A DNA stretch of 8,908 nt from an uncultured Collinsella sp. (lineage in GTDB: Bacteria > Actinomycetota > Coriobacteriia > Coriobacteriales > Coriobacteriaceae). The position numbers were made by a program, and so were the translations under genes. The notes beneath the pieces were generated by a model. It saw nothing but the letters and a program-made list of their open reading frames with translations. It was not told where the DNA came from and did not search any database. Below are positions 1 to 8,008 of this stretch, one piece after another. Position 1 is the stretch's first letter. Each line of letters opens with the position of its first letter. The stretch spans positions 1 to 8,908 of the forward strand of contig URBA01000046.1 of NCBI GenBank assembly GCA_900545905.1, written 5' to 3'.

Positions 1-53
1 CTGATGAAACGGTTTATCAATGTGAACGTCTTTTGGATGGAACGCGATCGACC

Positions 54-944
54 CTACGCGCTAATGTCCTTGAATCCCTCGCCGAAGGCTTCCGTAACGT
101 CGGCAACCGTCACGATGGCATGAGGATCGCGCTCGCGCACGATCGTCTTGAGGGTATTGAGCTCTCGACGGCTCACGATGACCATAATCACTGGCTTCTC
201 GGCACCCGAATACATGCCAGTCGCCTTAAACTTGGTACAACCACGACCCAGGCCATACATGATATCGGCAGCGATATCAGGGAACTTGTCCGAGATGATG
301 AGTACCATACGGCGTTTGTTGCCACCATCGACCACGGCATCGATCACGTAGCCGCTAATGACCATCGAAAGGCCTGCATATAGTGCGTTTTCGATTGAAA
401 AGACCGGAGCCGACAGCGCGCATACGGCAACATCGATCGCCATGACGGTCGAGCCCACCGGCAGTGAGGTGTTACGCGAGATGATTTGGCCAATCGTGTC
501 CGAGCCGCCGGTGTTGGCGCCGGCGCGCAACACCATGCCGTAACCGATGCCCGTAATAATGCCGCCCCACATAGCGGGAAGCATCAGGTCCGCATCCGCC
601 AGAGGTGCTACAAACGGGGCAAACAGGTCGGTAAAGAAGCCCAGCAGCACAAAGCCCGTCGCCGTCTGCACCACATAGAACATGCCGCCCTCGCGCATAA
701 CGATCAGCAACAGCAAGGCATTCATCACGATAGTCTGGATACCGACGGGAAGCGACACGCCTCGCGCTGCGCCGACTGCCTGGATAATAGTCGCAAGACC
801 CGTAACGCCACCGGCTGCAAGACCGTTGGGAATCAAAAACAGGTCGGTCGCGATGGCGGCCAAGGCACATCCCAGCATGATCTGGGGCAGATCGTGAAAG
901 AAGTTCATCGAAAGAATGCGCTTAATGTCCAGACGATACGCCAT
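54..944 (-). CDS. YitT-family multipass membrane protein (DUF161 + DUF2179)
   Basis: A 296-residue integral membrane protein of the YitT/YpjC family, whose substrate or function is not firmly known. About six hydrophobic segments lie near residues 20-37, 43-60, 68-84, 90-112, 124-141 and 165-205. They carry family hallmarks: FLIPNGLAAGGVTGL (36-50), RAGANTGGSDTIGQ (140-153) and VIDAVVDGG (200-208). The soluble C-terminus (about 210-296, with TGMYSGAEKPVIMVIVSRRE) matches the DUF2179 domain found at the end of these proteins. A GTG eight codons upstream (968) is in frame, but I chose the ATG at 944 because GAAGGAGG lies just before it. The GTG would lie at the edge of a terminator U-tract and has no such site. 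The gene follows prfB on the same strand after a 165-bp structured spacer, so it may depend on read-through or on a weak promoter of its own. Family assignment is secure; function is not. Confidence 0.93.
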   Translation of the reverse strand: MAYRLDIKRILSMNFFHDLPQIMLGCALAAIATDLFLIPNGLAAGGVTGLATIIQAVGAARGVSLPVGIQTIVMNALLLLIVMREGGMFYVVQTATGFVLLGFFTDLFAPFVAPLADADLMLPAMWGGIITGIGYGMVLRAGANTGGSDTIGQIISRNTSLPVGSTVMAIDVAVCALSAPVFSIENALYAGLSMVISGYVIDAVVDGGNKRRMVLIISDKFPDIAADIMYGLGRGCTKFKATGMYSGAEKPVIMVIVSRRELNTLKTIVRERDPHAIVTVADVTEAFGEGFKDISA

Positions 945-956
945 GCTGCCTCCTTC

Positions 957-985
957 AAAAAAGCGCACCCCATCGGATGCGCTTT
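957..985 (-). terminator. Rho-independent terminator after prfB, abutting the YitT-gene RBS
   Basis: On the minus strand, AAGCGCAUCC pairs with GGGUGCGCUU around the loop GAUG. This gives a 10-bp stem with one U-G wobble, followed directly by a run of six U. It lies about 125 bases after the prfB stop and is well placed to end the secA-prfB transcript. The U-run is followed immediately by the GAAGGAGG ribosome binding site of the YitT gene, so it could also act as a leader terminator for that gene. Confidence 0.85.
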
Positions 986-1109
986 GAACTTCTTCTTGTA
1001 TTCGATTCTACCGATTCGCCGGACAAAAACCACCCCTGCGCAGGGTTTATTCTGGATACAAACCCGTCCAACCGTTGGGTTTGGCATCGGCTTGAAGCCA
1101 CCCGATGTT
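986..1109 (-). other. Structured prfB/YitT-gene spacer with several dyads
   Basis: This non-coding stretch holds three further dyads: CATCGG/CCGATG at 1085-1107 with an inner GGCTT/AAGCC, CAAACCC/GGGTTTG at 1059-1083, and the palindrome CCCTGCGCAGGG at 1034-1045. Read leftward, the last is flanked by AAACC and GGTTTTT, so it could be a weak extra terminator. A TAGAAT box (1005-1010, minus strand) could be a -10 element for the YitT gene, but no convincing -35 is seen. Whether this is simply a prfB 3' UTR or a leader RNA cannot be decided here. Confidence 0.45.
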
Positions 1110-2257
1110 TTAGACCTCCGAGCCTTCTGCATCGGCGTTGCCGGTAGCCCAGCGATGGTAGCCAATAACAAACGGGTCCAGGTCGCCATCGTCAAGAACG
1201 GCCTCGACATTGCTGGTCTCCACACCCGAGCGCAGATCCTTGACCATCTGGTACGGGTAGAGCACGTAGCTGCGAATCTGGTTGCCAAAACCAATCGTGG
1301 TCTTGGGTCCGCGGATCTCATCGAGCGCCTCGGCGCGCTTCTCGAGCTCAATCTCGTACAGACGAGCCTTGAGGATCTGCATGCACGCGGCCTTGTTCTG
1401 GATCTGGCTGCGCTCATTTTGGCAGGTAACCACAATGCCGCTGGGGAAATGCGTCACGCGCACGGCGGAGTCGGTGGTGTTGACGCCCTGACCGCCCGGG
1501 CCGCTCGCGTGGTACACGTCCACGCGGATGTCATCGGGACTGATTTCGATGTCGATATCATCGGGTAGCACGGGGATGACCTCGACGCCGGCAAACGTGG
1601 TCTGGCGGCGCTTCTTGTCGTCGGTGGGGCTAATGCGAACCAAGCGGTGGACACCGGCCTCGGCGCGCAGCATGCCAAATGCGTCCTTGCCCTCGACGGT
1701 AAAGGTCGCGCGGTCGATGCCGATGACCTCGGCCGCGGGACAGTCGTTGATGGTGACCTTCCAGCCGCGACGCTGGCAGTACTTCATGTACATCTTAAAG
1801 AGCATGAAGGTCCAGTCCTGGGCCTCCAAGCCACCCTGTCCGGGTTTGATGGTCACAATCGCGTCGCCATGGTCGAACTCCCCGGTAAACCAGCTCGCAA
1901 GCTCAAGCTCGTCGATGGCGCGGGATAGGCGCTCCGCCGTGGCGGCAGCCTCCTCACGCAGCGCAGCGGCATCGGGGTCATCGCCCATTTCCTCGGCAAG
2001 CTCCAACGCGGCGCGAGCATCGGAAAGCTCTCCGCGCGCGGTATCCACGGCGGCGATGTCCTCCTTGGCGCGCGCAATCTCCTCCATCGTGGCGCGAGCT
2101 GCATCGGCATCGTCCCAAAAGCCCGGGGCAACGCTTTTGGCCTCGAGCTCCGTTACGCGGGTGCGCTTCTCGTCCAAATGGAGATACGACTCGACCTCGC
2201 CGAGTCGGTCCGCAAACGCGTCCAACTCGGCGGGAGTTACCTCTAGAGTCTCGGCCA

Positions 2258-2258
<1 letters not shown>
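1110..2258 (-). CDS. prfB: Peptide chain release factor 2 (RF2)
   Basis: RF2 (382 residues) recognises UAA and UGA in the ribosomal A site and triggers peptidyl-tRNA hydrolysis. The N-terminal helical domain (about 1-115) is followed by the codon-recognition domain and the peptidyl-hydrolysis loop GPGGQGVNTTDSAVR, with GGQ at 255-257. RRQTTFA after the recognition loop and GLEAQDW also match RF2. Two points are odd. The stop-codon recognition tripeptide, normally SPF in RF2, reads SPT (210-212, AGC CCC ACC). The early region around SYLHLDEK, where many prfB genes need a +1 frameshift at an internal UGA, reads straight through. The ATG at 2258 overlaps the secA stop (TAATG) and has AGGA about seven bases upstream, so translation is probably coupled to secA; an in-frame TTG seven codons earlier is less likely. 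The stop is TAA. Confidence 0.97.
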
Positions 2259-5065
<2,807 letters not shown>

Positions 5066-5112
5066 GTTGTTTTCCTTTTTGGCCATCGCCCGTGGCATGA
5101 AACCTTGGACGA

Positions 5113-5142
5113 GTTAAACACAGATATCTGTACTTTAGCCAA
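5113..5142 (-). promoter_or_regulatory. Candidate secA promoter
   Basis: On the minus strand TTGGCT (5142-5137), an 18-base spacer and TTTAAC (5118-5113) form a moderate sigma-70-type promoter, each box matching four of six consensus bases. Transcription would start near 5106, giving a leader of about 40 bases before the secA ATG. The spacer contains a perfect 12-bp palindrome, listed separately. The boxes are weak, so this is a suggestion only. Confidence 0.35.
5120..5131. promoter_or_regulatory. Perfect palindrome ACAGATATCTGT, possible operator
   Basis: A perfect 12-bp palindrome, AT-rich against a GC-rich background, lies 55-66 bases upstream of the secA start and inside the spacer of the candidate promoter. 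That is where a dimeric repressor would block polymerase. No regulator is identified, and a chance palindrome cannot be excluded. Confidence 0.3.
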
Positions 5143-5160
5143 ACAAGGCGCCGCCTATGC

Positions 5161-5177
5161 GGTCGACACGCTCGACC
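5161..5177. repeat. Inverted repeat GGTCGA-5-TCGACC upstream of secA
   Basis: Six-base perfect arms flank the five-base loop CACGC. It lies about 20 bp upstream of the candidate secA -35 box. It could be a protein-binding dyad or a small hairpin if transcription starts further upstream. The rest of the 5143-5259 stretch shows no gene and no convincing promoter. Confidence 0.35.
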
Positions 5178-5259
5178 ACGTAATAACTACGACAGTCTGC
5201 CAATAAGGGACTGGTTTATTTTGGCGGCTTTTATCTGGGAAAACGCTGCGTCTCTGCCA

Positions 5260-5328
5260 TTTGGTGCAAACCAACCTGTCCCCTTCGCACCGACCTGGTG
5301 CAATGGAGACGGGTTAGCTTACAACAAT
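5260..5328. repeat. 69-bp imperfect palindrome (REP- or MITE-like)
   Basis: The arms 5260-5291 and 5297-5328 are inverted copies matching at 23 of 32 positions, separated by GACCT. The inner arm ends are GCACC and GGTGC, and the left arm also contains the small hairpin TTGGT-GCAA-ACCAA. Most differences are transitions. In leftward RNA five of the nine mismatches become G-U pairs, leaving a long, nearly continuous hairpin. The element begins where the rpmE terminator U-tract ends. It may be a dispersed intergenic palindrome, a decayed miniature element, or an RNA hairpin protecting a 3' end. Confidence 0.6.
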
Positions 5329-5372
5329 AAAAAGATAAGGGCCGCGCACCCAGATGGATGCACGGCCCTTAT
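5327..5372 (-). terminator. Strong rho-independent terminator of rpmE
   Basis: Read leftward, the arm 5372-5356 (starting AUAAGGGCCG) pairs with 5351-5335 around the loop AUCU. The stem is 17 bp with only two U-G wobbles, and CUUUUUAUU follows. It lies 33 bases after the rpmE stop and should insulate rpmE from secA. The top of the stem (GCAUCC, four-base loop, GGGUGCGC) is shared with the terminator after prfB. Confidence 0.93.
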
Positions 5373-5405
5373 GCCATGAATGCGAGTGATTCCGCGGCGA
5401 GCTCG

Positions 5406-5831
5406 TTACTCAGCAGCCTCGGTGGTCTCGGCCTCGGCAGCGGCCTCCTCGACGGGAGCCTCTGCGGGAGCCTCGGCGGCCTGCTTGGCAGCCTCCTCGG
5501 CAAACTTAGCGGCACGCTTAGCCTTCTCGGCAGCCTTAGCCTCAGCGGCGGCCTTGCGAGCGGCCTCGGCCTCAGCAGCCTTGGCGGCCTTGGCAGCCTT
5601 GGCCTCCTCAGCCTTCTTGAGCTGGGCGGCAGCGGCGCCACCGAACTTGTCGGCGAAGCGCTGGACGCGTCCACCGGTGTCGACGAACTTCTGCTGGCCG
5701 GTGTAGAACGGGTGGCACTCGTTGCAAAGCTCGACCTTCATCTCAGACACGGTAGCGTGCGTCTTGAAGGTGTTGCCGCAGGAGCACGTCACCGTGCACT
5801 CGACATACTGGGGATGGATACCCTGCTTCAT
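5406..5831 (-). CDS. rpmE: Ribosomal protein bL31, zinc-binding type, with long Ala/Lys/Glu-rich tail
   Basis: Residues 1 to about 64 are a complete bL31: MKQGIHPQYVECTV at the start, zinc ligands C16, C18, C36 and C39 (the C+ form), CHPFYTG (39-45), and TGGRVQRFADKFG at the end. bL31 sits at the central protuberance and forms an intersubunit bridge. Ordinary bL31 stops near residue 70; this one runs on to 141 with a low-complexity tail. The first part of the tail (about 70-115) is Ala/Lys/Glu and probably a single charged helix or coiled coil. The last 25 residues are acidic and contain APAEAPVEE. The tail stays in frame and closes with TAA right before the terminator, so it is not obviously a read-through artefact. 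The start is well supported by AAGGAG seven bases before the ATG. The gene has its own promoter, a structured leader and a terminator, so it is probably monocistronic. Confidence 0.97.
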   Translation of the reverse strand: MKQGIHPQYVECTVTCSCGNTFKTHATVSEMKVELCNECHPFYTGQQKFVDTGGRVQRFADKFGGAAAAQLKKAEEAKAAKAAKAAEAEAARKAAAEAKAAEKAKRAAKFAEEAAKQAAEAPAEAPVEEAAAEAETTEAAE

Positions 5832-5838
5832 GGTAGGA

Positions 5839-5902
5839 CTCCTTATTGGTCAGGCGCTGGTTACCGATCAGCGCATAAGGCGTCTTGGTTTCCGACCAAG
5901 AC
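5839..5902 (-). promoter_or_regulatory. Candidate bL31 autoregulatory leader: twin hairpins covering the RBS
   Basis: In rpmE mRNA, hairpin 1 (5902-5882) pairs GUCUUGGU with ACCAAGAC around CGGAA. Hairpin 2 (5874-5854) pairs GCGCUGAU with ACCAGCGC (one A-C mismatch) around CGGUA. The hearts of the two are nearly the same: UGRU, loop CGGWA, ACCA. Outside hairpin 2, CCUUAU (5880-5875) pairs with AUAAGG (5846-5841), which contains AAGG of the Shine-Dalgarno AAGGAG. UUGGUC (5899-5894) could alternatively pair with GACCAA (5851-5846). This suggests translational control by bL31. Ribosomal-protein L31 leaders, including a Coriobacteria type, have been proposed by comparative genomics as far as I recall; I could not match this to a covariance model. 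Confidence 0.65.
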
Positions 5903-5915
5903 AACAAACTTGGCT

Positions 5916-5944
5916 ATGGTACCACGGCGTCGCGCGTCCCACAA
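5916..5944 (-). promoter_or_regulatory. Candidate rpmE promoter with extended -10
   Basis: On the minus strand TTGTGG (5944-5939), a 17-base spacer and TACCAT (5921-5916) preceded by TGG form an extended -10 promoter. Transcription would start near 5909 and give a leader of about 78 bases that contains both hairpins. The -35 box is poor, but the TGn motif, the ideal spacing and the position agree. Confidence 0.5.
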
Positions 5945-6067
5945 AAGGTTCACGGTCTTTGTGCAGGGCGGCGTGGCCAACCGCAGCGAGCACGCACCCC
6001 GACGAGCCTTCACCCATGTTGCAGACGTGTAACGCCGCAGTAAGCACACCCCTTTTGGCGCCAGACA

Positions 6068-6090
6068 GGTACAATGATGAACACTGTACC
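6068..6090 (+). promoter_or_regulatory. Candidate -10 box and overlapping dyad upstream of the ACT gene
   Basis: TACAAT (6070-6075) is a good -10 box for the rightward genes, giving a start near 6082 and a leader of about 55 bases; no clear -35 is visible. The box lies within the left arm of the dyad GGTACA (6068-6073) / TGTACC (6085-6090), which spans the -10 and the start site as an operator would. The rest of the 306-base divergent spacer (about 5945-6067) shows no gene or recognisable element. Confidence 0.4.
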
Positions 6091-6137
6091 GTAGCGGAGC
6101 GCCCCGCGCGCGCCGCAATCACGCGAAAGGGTTTCCC

Positions 6138-6425
6138 ATGGCCGAGATCTCGTCCTCCCGTATCGTCATCACCGTCCTTGGCAAGAACCGCCCCGGCATC
6201 GTCGCCGGCGTCACCCGTGTCCTAGGCGAGGCCAACGTCGACATCCGCGACATCACGCAGTCCATTATCGAGGACATCTTCACCATGACCATGCTGGCCG
6301 ACACCGCCGAGTCCAAGCTCGACTTCGCCGAGCTGCAGAAGGCGCTGGCCGAGGCCGGCGAGCTTTCGGGCGTCAACGTGTCCATTCAGCGTGAGGACGT
6401 CTTTAACTTTATGTATCGCCTGTAG
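6138..6425 (+). CDS. Small ACT-domain protein, UPF0237 family
   Basis: This 95-residue protein is essentially one ACT domain. RIVITVLGKNRPGIVAGVTR (8-27) gives the first strand and the ligand-loop helix, with the conserved G-x-x-R-P-G-I. NVDIRDITQSIIEDIFTM (33-50) and the ending VSIQREDVFNFMYRL are typical of UPF0237. ACT domains usually bind small ligands, often amino acids, as dimers and control enzymes or transcription; the ligand here is unknown. AAAGGG lies seven bases before the ATG. In many bacteria this gene precedes a UPF0210 gene, but here the next gene, 77 bases on, is citrate synthase. A link to control of citrate or glutamate synthesis is possible but is inference. No start or length anomaly. 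Confidence 0.93.
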   Translation: MAEISSSRIVITVLGKNRPGIVAGVTRVLGEANVDIRDITQSIIEDIFTMTMLADTAESKLDFAELQKALAEAGELSGVNVSIQREDVFNFMYRL

Positions 6426-6431
6426 CGAACA

Positions 6432-6476
6432 GGCCGCTCGGGGCAGCTTGACGTCATATCGTCCAAGCGCGCGGCC
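6432..6476 (+). repeat. Nested dyad in the spacer between the ACT gene and citrate synthase
   Basis: Outer arms GGCCGC (6432-6437) and GCGGCC (6471-6476) enclose an inner stem CTTGACG (6447-6453) / CGTCCAAG (6460-6467) with one bulged C and loop TCATAT. There is no U-run, so it is not a standard terminator. It may be an RNA hairpin separating the two cistrons or tuning expression of the second. Confidence 0.45.
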
Positions 6477-6502
6477 CCAAAGCGAACCGGAGAGGAGCGC
6501 GC

Positions 6503-7921
6503 ATGGCCTACGACGCCAAGAAAATCTACTATCGCTTCGACGACCACCTGAGCCGCCTGGTTCTGGATTACGAGGCGAGCCGTCAGATTTCGCCCGAAAG
6601 CGAAAACCTCTACCACGGCCTGCCGACCGACCCGTACGACGAGGGCCTGTTCGTAGAGCACAACGTCAAGCGCGGCCTGCGCAATGCCGACGGCTCGGGC
6701 GTGGTCGCGGGCCTTACCCGCATCTCGGACGTGCACGGCTACAACAAGGTCGACGGCAAAGTCGTGCCCGACCAGGGCAAGCTTACGCTGCGCGGCTATA
6801 GCATCGAGGACCTGGTCAACAACGCCCAGGCCGAGGATCGCTATGGCTACGAAGAGGTCGCCTACCTGCTCATCACGGGCTCTCTGCCCACCAAGGAAGA
6901 GCTTGACGGTTTTTGCGAACGTCTGGGCGCTTTTAGGCACCTGAGCGACGAGTACGTCCGCGAGTTCCCCATGACCACGGTGTCGTCGAGCATCATGAAT
7001 GTGCTTCAGCGCGCCGTGCTGCTGCTCTACGCCTTCGACGCCGAGCCCGACGCCATTACACCCGAGCACGAAATCGACGTCGCCATCTCCATGCTCGCCC
7101 GTCTCCCCCGTATCGCCGCCTTCGCGCATATGGCCTCGGTCGCCAAGCGCCGCGGCTCCGAGGTTCATGTACCGCACCCCACACCCGGCCTCTCCACCGC
7201 CGAGACCATCCTGCAGGTGTTGCGCGGCGGCATGGCATTCACCCGCGACGAAGCCATGCTGCTCGACGTGATGCTCATGCTGCATGCCGAGCACGGCGGC
7301 GGCAACAACTCCACGTTCGCCTGCCGCGTGCTGTCCTCCTCGGCCACCGACCCGTATTCCGCCTACGCCGCGGCTATCGGCTCGCTCAAGGGCCCGCGCC
7401 ACGGCGGCGCCAATGCCAAGGTCGTGTCTATGCACGAGGACATCCGCGCGCATGTCTCCAACTGGGAGGACGAGGACGAGGTCGCGGCCTACCTGGGCAA
7501 GATCCTCGACAAGCAGGCCTTCGACGGCACGGGCCTCATCTACGGCATGGGCCACGCCGTCTATACGCTCAGCGACCCGCGCGCCGAGGTCTGCCGCCGT
7601 TACGCGCGCTCACTGGCAGCCAAGAAGGACTTGGGCGAAGAGTTCGCACTCATCGAGCGTATCGAGCGCCTGGCACCCCAGGTCATGCGCGACCACGGCA
7701 TGACCAAGCCCATCTGCGCCAACATCGACCTGTACACGGGCTTTATCTACAAGATGCTCGGCGTGCCCGAGACGCTCTTTACGCCGCTGTTCGCCGTCGC
7801 CCGCATGGCCGGCTGGTCGGCGCACCGCATGGAAGAGCTCTTCTGCGCGCACCGTATCATCCGCCCCGCCTATCGTCCGGTGATCGAGCCGCTGGAGTAC
7901 AAGCCGCTCGCCGATCGCTAG
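6503..7921 (+). CDS. gltA: Citrate synthase (citrate/2-methylcitrate synthase family, long form)
   Basis: The 472-residue enzyme condenses acetyl-CoA with oxaloacetate to citrate, the first step towards 2-oxoglutarate and glutamate. The catalytic triad is visible: H264 in HAEHGGGNNSTF (261-272), H300 in GPRHGGAN (297-304) and D409 in ANIDLYTG (406-413). GMGHAVYTLSDPRAE (348-362) gives the oxaloacetate-binding His and the Arg of DPR, and RIIRPAYRPV (451-460) the C-terminal Arg cluster. It is longer than E. coli GltA (427), with about 60 extra N-terminal residues before VAGLTRISDVHGY. GHAVY replaces the common GHRVY; I believe this belongs to a divergent clostridial/coriobacterial subgroup. AGGAG lies close before the ATG, and a strong terminator follows. 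A 2-methylcitrate synthase role is possible, but no prp genes are nearby. In organisms with a partial TCA cycle the likely purpose is glutamate supply. Confidence 0.94.
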   Translation: MAYDAKKIYYRFDDHLSRLVLDYEASRQISPESENLYHGLPTDPYDEGLFVEHNVKRGLRNADGSGVVAGLTRISDVHGYNKVDGKVVPDQGKLTLRGYSIEDLVNNAQAEDRYGYEEVAYLLITGSLPTKEELDGFCERLGAFRHLSDEYVREFPMTTVSSSIMNVLQRAVLLLYAFDAEPDAITPEHEIDVAISMLARLPRIAAFAHMASVAKRRGSEVHVPHPTPGLSTAETILQVLRGGMAFTRDEAMLLDVMLMLHAEHGGGNNSTFACRVLSSSATDPYSAYAAAIGSLKGPRHGGANAKVVSMHEDIRAHVSNWEDEDEVAAYLGKILDKQAFDGTGLIYGMGHAVYTLSDPRAEVCRRYARSLAAKKDLGEEFALIERIERLAPQVMRDHGMTKPICANIDLYTGFIYKMLGVPETLFTPLFAVARMAGWSAHRMEELFCAHRIIRPAYRPVIEPLEYKPLADR

Positions 7922-7944
7922 GACGCGGACCGTTATAGAACCCG

Positions 7945-7984
7945 AGCGTGGCCAGGGCATCACCGCCCTCGGCCACGCTTTTTA
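7945..7984 (+). terminator. Strong rho-independent terminator of citrate synthase
   Basis: AGCGUGGCC pairs with GGCCACGCU, continued inside by AGGGC/GCCCU with one bulged C around the loop AUCACC, and is followed by UUUUU. It begins 23 bases after the citrate synthase stop and ends 24 bases before the next start codon. The hydrolase downstream therefore depends on leakage through it or on a promoter hidden in this tight gap. Confidence 0.95.
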
Positions 7985-8008
7985 TGCCAGTAGAAAGGAT
8001 CGCAACGA

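Noticed and set aside
945..968. GTG start at 968 for the YitT protein
   Set aside because: It lies at the edge of the terminator U-tract, while GAAGGAGG is correctly placed for the ATG at 944.
486..1568. A 360-codon rightward open frame across the YitT gene, the spacer and prfB
   Set aside because: It crosses two conserved leftward genes and their terminator, and no domain is recognisable.
5066..5098. N-terminal extension of SecA from the ATG at 5098
   Set aside because: It would add 11 residues not typical of SecA, while the ATG at 5065 has a good RBS and gives the usual MGF start.
5410..5620. Tandem DNA repeats resembling a CRISPR or VNTR array
   Set aside because: The periodicity comes from Ala/Lys/Glu codons of the bL31 tail. 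There are no uniform repeats or spacers.
5358..6032. A Gly/Ser/Leu-rich rightward open frame opposite rpmE
   Set aside because: It is the complement of the alanine-rich bL31 tail and not an independent low-complexity protein.
6386..7555. A 389-codon open frame antisense to citrate synthase
   Set aside because: The composition is a reverse-complement artefact and there is no credible RBS. The sense gene has its full catalytic triad.
7985..8008. A promoter for the HAD gene between the terminator and its start
   Set aside because: Only 24 bases are available and no -35/-10 pair is visible, so none was called.
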